Assembly: GCA_001779575.1 (NCBI GenBank)
Contig: MFKM01000006.1
Location: forward strand, 1-9,325
Origin: Candidatus Jorgensenbacteria bacterium RIFCSPLOWO2_12_FULL_42_11
GTDB taxonomy: Bacteria; Patescibacteriota; Minisyncoccia; UBA6257; MFKM01
Length of the DNA: 9,325 nt
Direction: 5' to 3'
A program made the position numbers and the translations under genes. How positions within the stretch are numbered: the first letter of the stretch is position 1; every line of letters begins with the position of its first letter. This document shows positions 1-5,309 of this stretch, one piece after another. The notes under the pieces are model-generated. The model was given only the letters and a program-made list of their open reading frames with translations. It was not told where the DNA came from and did no database searches.

Positions 1-2
1 CC

Positions 3-245
3 CGGCCCGATTTAATTCTTTTAGATCTTCTTTTGCCGGATATTTCCGGCATTGAGATTATCAAAGAACTTAAAACGATGAAAGAAATTAAAGATATTCC
101 GTTTATCATTCTTACCAATTACGGCAGCGGGCAAATTCAGCGCCTGACCGAAGACGAGAATTTAAAAGGCATCCCTTATTTCATAAAAATAGAAATCACT
201 CCCCAGCAATTGGTGGAAATTGTAAAGAAAAAATTGAATCTTTAA
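3..245 (+). CDS. Response regulator receiver domain, 3' part (5' end outside window)
   Basis: The C-terminal 80 residues of a CheY-like receiver domain, open at the left edge. Reading upstream of the first possible TTG start (position 33) gives an uninterrupted RPDLILLDLLLPDISG. This is the receiver beta3 strand with the phospho-acceptor Asp (codon 24-26) and the following PDxxG loop, so the TTG is internal and not the start. The conserved Thr/Ser position is seen in FIILTN and the conserved Lys in YFIKIE, with Ile where Pro usually follows Lys. The protein ends right after the last receiver helix (LVEIVKKKLNL), so there is no output domain C-terminal to it. It is either a stand-alone CheY-type regulator or a receiver at the end of a longer protein whose N-terminus is not visible. 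No partner kinase is in the window. It lies 12 bp upstream of the sugar kinase gene and may be cotranscribed with it. Confidence 0.85.
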   Translation, partial: RPDLILLDLLLPDISGIEIIKELKTMKEIKDIPFIILTNYGSGQIQRLTEDENLKGIPYFIKIEITPQQLVEIVKKKLNL

Positions 246-257
246 TTTTGAAACGAA

Positions 258-1268
258 ATGCTTGACGTCATCACAATCGGCACAGCCACTCGGGACGGTT
301 TTTTTGAAGGAATAGATTTTGTCAAAATAAAAGACGTTCGTTTCCGGGTGGGCGAAGGCATTTGTTTGCCTTTTGGTTCAAAAATTGAAGTTCCCAAAGT
401 TCTTTTTACCACCGGCGGCGTGGGCACGAACGCCGCGGCAACTTTCAGCCGTCAGGGATTTAAAACGGCGGCTATTTGCCGGGTGGGCAAAGATGTTTCC
501 GGCGAAGAAATAATCCGCGGTTTAGTTCGCGAGGAAATAGCCGTTAAATTCGTCCAGAAAGACAGCGACACCCCCACCGCCTATTCCGTGATTTTTCTAA
601 CCCAAAGCGGAGAGCGAACCATTATTTCTTACAAAGGCACGGGAGAAGAATTAACCGAGAAAGAAATTCCCTGGCCAGAATTGAAAGCAAAATGGTTTTA
701 TGTCGGTTCTCTCGGCGGCAATAAAAAACTTTTACAGGCATTGTTTTTATTCGCCAAAAAAAATAAAATTAAAATGGCGGGAAATCCGGGCAGTCGGGAA
801 TTGGATATTTTAAGAGTCAAGCCGGAACTTTTGGATAATTACAATGTTTTGATAGTTAATCAAGAAGAGGCCTCTTATTTAACCGGAATTTCTTATCAAA
901 AAGAAAAAGAAATTTTTCAAAAATTGGACGGTCGGGTTAAAGGAATCGTGGTTATGACCAAAGGGCCGAAAGGCGTGGCGGTTTCCGATGGCCAAACGAT
1001 TTGGCGGGCCGAAATTTTTAAGGAAAAGAAAATAGTTGACCGGACGGGAGCGGGCGACGCTTTCGGTAGCGGCTTTGTAAGCGGTTTGCTCAAAGCCAAA
1101 AGCTCAAAGCCAAAAGCTGAAGATATTGAATACGCCATTCGTTTGGGAAGCGCCAACGCCACTTCGGTTGTGGAGCATGTCGGCGCCAAAGAAGGAATTA
1201 TCGCTAAAAATGATTTTGAAAAGTCGTCTCGCTGGAAGAAATTAAAAATAACGCGATATGGACAGTAA
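258..1268 (+). CDS. PfkB-family carbohydrate kinase
   Basis: A 336-residue cytosolic sugar or nucleoside kinase of the ribokinase/PfkB fold, transferring phosphate from ATP to a sugar hydroxyl. The N-terminal PfkB signature is at residues 53-60 (GGVGTNAA), followed by the RVGKDVSGE region at 75-83. The NxxE metal/phosphate motif is NQEE at 201-204. The C-terminal signature DRTGAGDAFGSGF is at 261-273, with the anion hole GAGD and the catalytic base Asp267. Length is normal for the family. The ATG start gives the expected first beta strand (DVITIGTATRD) directly; there is no Shine-Dalgarno sequence. The gene overlaps the next one by 11 bp and is followed two genes later by a class II aldolase, suggesting a phosphosugar substrate such as fructose-6-phosphate, fructose-1-phosphate or tagatose-6-phosphate. 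The exact substrate cannot be read from the sequence; ribokinase or nucleoside kinase activity remains possible. A 14-bp tandem repeat near residues 278-287 encodes a Lys/Ser/Ala-rich loop. Confidence 0.93.
   Translation: MLDVITIGTATRDGFFEGIDFVKIKDVRFRVGEGICLPFGSKIEVPKVLFTTGGVGTNAAATFSRQGFKTAAICRVGKDVSGEEIIRGLVREEIAVKFVQKDSDTPTAYSVIFLTQSGERTIISYKGTGEELTEKEIPWPELKAKWFYVGSLGGNKKLLQALFLFAKKNKIKMAGNPGSRELDILRVKPELLDNYNVLIVNQEEASYLTGISYQKEKEIFQKLDGRVKGIVVMTKGPKGVAVSDGQTIWRAEIFKEKKIVDRTGAGDAFGSGFVSGLLKAKSSKPKAEDIEYAIRLGSANATSVVEHVGAKEGIIAKNDFEKSSRWKKLKITRYGQ
1088..1115 (+). repeat. 14-bp perfect tandem duplication inside the kinase gene
   Basis: The unit gctcaaagccaaaa occurs twice back to back (1088-1101 and 1102-1115), followed by another gct. 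Because 14 is not a multiple of three, the two copies are read in different frames, giving the loop LKAKSSKPKAE. The loop lies just after the GAGD helix, where related kinases usually have a shorter connection. The reading frame stays open, so the duplication has been accommodated or compensated. Confidence 0.9.
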
Positions 1269-2505
1269 TTCTTATCAGGAAAAAATCGCCAAAATTTTGA
1301 GAACGGAAAAACAGACCATTGTTCAATTGGAAAAAGATTTGAACAGGATAACCGGCAAGTCGGGTTTGATTTACGCCTTGGTTGAAGAAAATGATAAATT
1401 GATTAATGAATCGCTGGATAGCCTGGGACTGGGCCGCAATTCCATGGCTTTGGATGTTTATGACGCTTTGATTTCAAAAATAGAAAGCGATGATTTGAAA
1501 ATTTTCCAGTATTTGAAAAATCCCCAATTATCCGATCCCAAAGATTGCCAGCGGATCGTTGATTTAGCCAAAGACATTTCTCCCCGCCAAAAAGGTTTTT
1601 TCCTTAAAAAAGAAATTGCCCGAAGATTTTTAGAGGCCGAACCGCCCCAGAAAATTTTGAAAGCGCTTGGCTATTCTTCGGTGGAAGCCATGCTGGCCAA
1701 AGAAGATTTAATTGAGGTTTACAGCAGTTTGAGATTTCTGGAGGACAAGGAATGGCTCAATAATATCTTTTTCAAACAATACCAAAATTTAAAACCAAGC
1801 GATTTTGAAGAACGGGAAATAGAAGTGAGGGTTTTGGGCTCGCAATGGAAAGAAGCGGCCGAAAAATTTGTTCAAAAGAAATACCATAATATCAGCCATC
1901 TTAAAGAACTGGGAGTGATTTTCGTTATCCCCGTCACGTTAAAAGTTTCGGGAGAAATTCTGCGGACATTGTCCCTTTTAACTCATTATTTTAACGAGGT
2001 TTATTTTTATTCCGACTTGGCTCGCCGTTTTGCCCAAAATAACCCTAAAGAATTTTCCAAAAATTTTATTTCTCTTCTGCGGGGAGACGTTTTGAATAAT
2101 TTTCCGGCTTCTCCATCCGGCGAGCGCCAGCTTTTTTTAATCGTTCAACGATATTTAGCCAAGGATGACGAAAACGACCATCGGCTTTTTCTGCCCCACG
2201 TTAATCCGGAAGCCCTGCATTGGGATCGGGCGGAAGTGGCCTTGGCCAAAATTGAAGGTTTGGATTTCTGGAAAGATTTGGATTGGATCGGCGATTTCTT
2301 CAAGATAGAAACCGGCGGAGAAATTTTGATTAGTTTTAATTTGGTGGATACCATTATGAGCTTGGTTCAGGAGAAAGAAATGATTAAATATCTGTATCAC
2401 CACCAAGAAGCGCTTTGGAATAAAATTTTTGTCAGTTATTTCGGCGAGGAAAAAATGGAAGATTTGATTAAAGAAAATATTATTAAAGGGTGGTTTGAGG
2501 CGTGA
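1258..2505 (+). CDS. Uncharacterised 415-residue soluble protein between sugar kinase and aldolase
   Basis: I do not assign this protein to a named family. It starts at an ATG inside the end of the kinase gene (11 bp overlap) and ends with TGA 20 bp before the aldolase start, so it is almost certainly translated from the same transcript. There is no signal peptide, membrane segment, Walker motif or Cys cluster, and it appears cytosolic and largely helical. Residues 1-180 are charged and helix-rich (for example DPKDCQRIVDLAKDISPRQK at 93-112). Residues 210-330 look most conserved in character: a hydrophobic strand-like stretch LKELGVIFVIPVTLKVSGE at 215-233, LTHYFNEVYFYSDL at 241-254, then FLPHVNPEALHWDRAEVALAK at 311-331 with His314, His321, Trp322, Asp323 and Glu326. 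Aromatic and acidic residues follow (GLDFWKDLDWIGDFF, 334-348). The His/Trp/Asp/Glu-rich segment could be a ligand-binding or catalytic site, but that is inference. The linkage suggests a role in sugar-phosphate metabolism or its regulation. Confidence 0.8.
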   Translation: MDSNSYQEKIAKILRTEKQTIVQLEKDLNRITGKSGLIYALVEENDKLINESLDSLGLGRNSMALDVYDALISKIESDDLKIFQYLKNPQLSDPKDCQRIVDLAKDISPRQKGFFLKKEIARRFLEAEPPQKILKALGYSSVEAMLAKEDLIEVYSSLRFLEDKEWLNNIFFKQYQNLKPSDFEEREIEVRVLGSQWKEAAEKFVQKKYHNISHLKELGVIFVIPVTLKVSGEILRTLSLLTHYFNEVYFYSDLARRFAQNNPKEFSKNFISLLRGDVLNNFPASPSGERQLFLIVQRYLAKDDENDHRLFLPHVNPEALHWDRAEVALAKIEGLDFWKDLDWIGDFFKIETGGEILISFNLVDTIMSLVQEKEMIKYLYHHQEALWNKIFVSYFGEEKMEDLIKENIIKGWFEA

Positions 2506-2525
2506 TCCGGTAATTTAGAAAAATT

Positions 2526-3410
2526 ATGAAATCTCTGCTTGAATTTATCAAAGAAGCGGAACAAAAAAAAATTGCCATCGGTCATTTTAATATCGCGACT
2601 CTTGAACAGCTAAGGGCGATTTTTGAGGCCGGTCGGGAACTCTCCGAATCTCAAAATGCCAAGATACCGCTAATTATCGGCACTTCGGAAGGCGAGGGGG
2701 GCTTCGTCGGTTTCAGGCAGGCGGCCGCTTTGGTTAAAAGCTTGAAAGAAGAATTTGATTATCCGATTTTTATCAACGGCGACCATATTCGTTCTTTGGG
2801 GAAAGCCCAGGCAATAGTTGAAGCGGGATACGACGCCATTATTTTTGACGCTTCCGAATTGCCCTTTGAAGAAAATCTTCAAAAAACCAAGGAGGCGGCG
2901 GTTTTCATCAAGTCAATCAATCCGGAAATTTTGGTTGAAGGAGAAATCGGGTTTATCGGTTCTTCTTCCAAGCTTTTGGAGGAAATTCCCGAAGGAGCGG
3001 TTGTTAAACCCGAGGATTTTACCAAACCGGAGGAGGCCAAGCGTTTTGTTGAAGAAACGAAAGTTGATTTATTATCGCCGGCAGTCGGCAGTATTCACGG
3101 AATGTTTAAAAATGTTCCCGAACCGAATTTAGACATTCAGAGGATTAAAGAAATCAAAAAAGCCAGCGGCGTTTCTTTGGTTTTGCACGGAGGGTCGGGC
3201 GTTTCCAATGAAGATTTTTTGGCGGCTGTTGGCGCCGGCATTTCCATTATCCATATTAATACCGAAATTCGTTTGGCTTGGCGCCGGTCCTTGGAAAAAA
3301 GTTTAAAAGATAATCCCGAAGAAATCGCGCCTTACAAAGTGATGCCGAAAGTCATTGCCGAGATGAAAAAAGCGGTTGGCGAGAAATTAAGAATATTCAA
3401 TAGACTCTAA
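2526..3410 (+). CDS. fba: Class II (zinc) fructose/tagatose-bisphosphate aldolase
   Basis: A 294-residue class II ketose-bisphosphate aldolase, a (beta/alpha)8 barrel that reversibly cleaves a ketohexose bisphosphate to dihydroxyacetone phosphate and glyceraldehyde-3-phosphate in glycolysis/gluconeogenesis. Visible motifs in order: the N-terminal GHFNI (19-23); NGDH at 84-87 with catalytic Asp86 and zinc ligand His87; IIFDASELPFEEN (105-117); VEGEIGFIG (137-145) with conserved Glu; SIHGMFKN (189-196) with zinc ligand His191; LHGGSGV (220-226) with zinc ligand His221; and the phosphate-binding INTE at 244-247. All expected ligands are present and length is typical, so the enzyme should be active. 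Fructose- versus tagatose-bisphosphate preference cannot be decided from sequence. The ATG start has no Shine-Dalgarno. Placement after a PfkB kinase fits a kinase-aldolase pair making and splitting a bisphosphate. The gene ends with TAA, and a 78-bp spacer precedes prfA. Confidence 0.93.
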   Translation: MKSLLEFIKEAEQKKIAIGHFNIATLEQLRAIFEAGRELSESQNAKIPLIIGTSEGEGGFVGFRQAAALVKSLKEEFDYPIFINGDHIRSLGKAQAIVEAGYDAIIFDASELPFEENLQKTKEAAVFIKSINPEILVEGEIGFIGSSSKLLEEIPEGAVVKPEDFTKPEEAKRFVEETKVDLLSPAVGSIHGMFKNVPEPNLDIQRIKEIKKASGVSLVLHGGSGVSNEDFLAAVGAGISIIHINTEIRLAWRRSLEKSLKDNPEEIAPYKVMPKVIAEMKKAVGEKLRIFNRL

Positions 3411-3415
3411 ACACT

Positions 3416-3480
3416 AGGATTTAGACAAATCCAAAATTTAATTAAAATATTCAGCTGTTTGATTCTGTTCAGGATTTAGA
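3416..3480. repeat. 10-bp direct repeat and small hairpin in the fba-prfA spacer
   Basis: The 78-bp spacer contains aggatttaga twice (3416-3425 and 3471-3480), 55 bp apart. The first copy also forms a 6-bp stem (ggattt 3417-3422 with aaatcc 3427-3432, loop of four). There is no T-run, so it is not a convincing terminator, and no promoter pair stands out. The second copy ends 8 nt before the prfA ATG. Confidence 0.45.
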
Positions 3481-3488
3481 ATTAATGT

Positions 3489-4235
3489 ATGAACAAAATA
3501 ATTTTAGAAATAAGAGCCGGAGCCGGCGGCGAAGAAGCGGCGATTTTTGCCGCTGATTTAAGCCGGGCTTATCAAAAATTCGCTCTCAAGAAAGGTTGGC
3601 ATTTCGTTATTCTTGATTATCACCAAACTTCGCTTAACGGTTATAAAACCTTAGTGGCCGAAATTAGCGGCGAGGGAGTTTATGATTCTTTGAAATTTGA
3701 ATCCGGCGTTCACCGCGTTCAGCGGATTCCGAAGACGGAAAAAGCCGGCCGGGTTCACACTTCAACTGTTTCCGTGGCTGTTTTGCCGGAAGTGGAACCG
3801 ACCCAGGTTCAAATAAATTCCCAGGACTTGGAAATTTCTTTTTTTCGTTCTTCCGGTCCCGGCGGTCAGAATGTCAATAAAGTGGAAACGGCCGTCCGGG
3901 TTATTCATAAACCTAGCGGATTGATAGTCGCTTCCCAGGTTGGTCGGTCGCAAGCCGCGAATCGGGAACAGGCCATGAGTGTTTTAAGAGCCAAGCTTTT
4001 TGAATTTAAACAAAATGAAGAGCGGGAAAAATTGGGAGCCATTCGGAAAGAACAAATCGGTTCAGCCGACCGGTCTGAAAAAATCAGAACCTATAATTTC
4101 CCGCAGGACAGAATCACCGACCACCGCATCGGCAAAAAATGGCACAACATAGAAAGCATTATGGATGGAAATTTTGAACCGATAGTAAAAAGTTTTCAAA
4201 AAAATAAAGATATGGAAGAAAAAGACAACAGCTAG
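3489..4235 (+). CDS. prfA: Peptide chain release factor 1, lacking N-terminal domain 1
   Basis: Recognises UAA/UAG in the ribosomal A site and triggers peptidyl-tRNA hydrolysis. Only 248 residues against about 360 for ordinary RF1. The protein begins directly at the core domain (IILEIRAGAGGEEAAIFAADL, 4-24). The stop-codon-reading PxT motif is PKT at 81-83 within HRVQRIPKTEKAGRVHTST. The catalytic GGQ is at 125-127 (SSGPGGQNVN), followed by RSQ at 153-155 and the RF1-type ending RTYNFPQDRITDHRIG at 200-215. PxT rather than SPF, and TYNFPQ, mark it as RF1 and not RF2. The missing part is the helical domain 1 that contacts the ribosomal L11/stalk region. An in-frame TAA at 3483-3485 lies two codons before the ATG and the spacer is only 78 bp, so no upstream start can restore it. 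The gene ends with TAG followed at once by TAA (4233-4238), so its own termination uses a codon that only RF1 reads. No prmC methylase gene is adjacent. Confidence 0.9.
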   Translation: MNKIILEIRAGAGGEEAAIFAADLSRAYQKFALKKGWHFVILDYHQTSLNGYKTLVAEISGEGVYDSLKFESGVHRVQRIPKTEKAGRVHTSTVSVAVLPEVEPTQVQINSQDLEISFFRSSGPGGQNVNKVETAVRVIHKPSGLIVASQVGRSQAANREQAMSVLRAKLFEFKQNEEREKLGAIRKEQIGSADRSEKIRTYNFPQDRITDHRIGKKWHNIESIMDGNFEPIVKSFQKNKDMEEKDNS

Positions 4236-4302
4236 TAAAAATAATTCCGGATATTCGCAGATGGTTCATATTTTGTAGCCGGATATCAGGTTTGGAAATA
4301 AT

Positions 4303-5304
4303 ATGAAATACACAGACCGAGTATATGGGGGATTTGAAATTAGCGAACCAGTTATTTTGGAACTGATAAATTCTCCTTCGCTTCAAAGATTAAAAGATAT
4401 AGACCAAGTAGGTTACAGACCAGCCTGGTTTAATCCAGATGTTGATATTAGCGAATATGGATATAACCGTTTCTCGCATTCGGTCGGTGTATATTTTTTA
4501 CTTAGAAAATACGGTGTGCCAGCCGAAGAACAAATTGCCGGTTTAATACACGATGTTTCACATTCCGCATTTTCTCATTGTATTGATTATGTGTTAGATA
4601 GCGGCTCGGAAAAAGAACATAGTCACCAAGATAATTTGTTTGATAGTTTTGTAAGAAAAACTGAAATTCCGAATATTATCAAAAAATATGGTTTTGATTT
4701 GAATTATATTTTGAACGATGATAATTTTCCTCTGAAAGAAAAAGAGCTTCCCGACTTATGCGCTGACAGAATAGATTATTCTTTGAAATCCGCAGTAATT
4801 CTTAGAGAATTGGGCGAAGCGGATAAAAATTTCCTCTTAGAAAATTTAACCGTTGAAAACAATAATTGGGTATTTAAGAGTTTTGGAAACGCGAAAAAAT
4901 ATGCCGAATTGTTTCTAAAGTTAAATACAGAATACTTTTCTGGCTTTCCGTCAGCAGTAATGTTTAGAACAGTCGGTGATTGTTTGAAATATGTTCTACA
5001 AAAAGAGTATATTTCGCAAGACGATCTTTATACAACCGATAAAATAGTTTTAGAAAAACTTCAAAAATTTTTAGACAAAGACGAAAAATTAGGATTACTT
5101 TGGGAGCGAATGAATAATAAAGTGAAAGTCATTAATAACCCTAATAATTTTGATGTTCAAGTATTCTGTAAATCAAGGATTGTTGACCCCTTATTCAAAG
5201 ATAATGGAATTTTAAAGCGAATATCGGAAGTTGACCCGAACTGGGGTGGTATAATAGAGCAAGAATTGAAACCAAAGCAGTATTTTTTAAAGTTTGAAAG
5301 ATAA
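4303..5304 (+). CDS. HD-domain metal-dependent phosphohydrolase (dNTPase/SAMHD1-like, COG1078 type)
   Basis: A 333-residue HD-superfamily protein. The metal-binding set is visible: His59 in NRFSHSVGV, His83-Asp84 in GLIHDVSHSAFSH, and Asp155 in LCADRIDYSL. The N-terminal SPSLQRLKDIDQVG (24-37) followed by the histidine motif is the layout of dGTP triphosphohydrolase/SAMHD1-like proteins, so hydrolysis of a nucleotide phosphate is likely, though the substrate is not determined. No membrane segment or extra signalling domain is seen; the C-terminal third (200-333) is family-variable. It is clearly AT-richer than its neighbours (sampled lines run about 20-38% GC against 40% or more in nearby genes) and uses AGA for Arg where the neighbours favour CGN, which suggests horizontal acquisition. 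It stops 5 bp before smc and may be cotranscribed with it. A weak GGA lies 6 nt before the ATG. Confidence 0.85.
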   Translation: MKYTDRVYGGFEISEPVILELINSPSLQRLKDIDQVGYRPAWFNPDVDISEYGYNRFSHSVGVYFLLRKYGVPAEEQIAGLIHDVSHSAFSHCIDYVLDSGSEKEHSHQDNLFDSFVRKTEIPNIIKKYGFDLNYILNDDNFPLKEKELPDLCADRIDYSLKSAVILRELGEADKNFLLENLTVENNNWVFKSFGNAKKYAELFLKLNTEYFSGFPSAVMFRTVGDCLKYVLQKEYISQDDLYTTDKIVLEKLQKFLDKDEKLGLLWERMNNKVKVINNPNNFDVQVFCKSRIVDPLFKDNGILKRISEVDPNWGGIIEQELKPKQYFLKFER

Positions 5305-5309
5305 TATTT

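Noticed and set aside
33..35. TTG as the start of the response regulator
   Set aside because: The frame is open to the window edge and the upstream residues include the phospho-acceptor Asp, so this is an internal Leu codon.
3489..4235. Calling the short release factor PrfH or a rescue factor such as ArfB
   Set aside because: The PxT motif and the RTYNFPQ ending are those of RF1 and the stop-recognition domain is complete; no rtcB neighbour is present.
4247..4286. 8-bp direct repeat ccggatat upstream of the HD gene as a transfer boundary
   Set aside because: Too short and with both copies on the same side of the gene, so it is not evidence of insertion ends.
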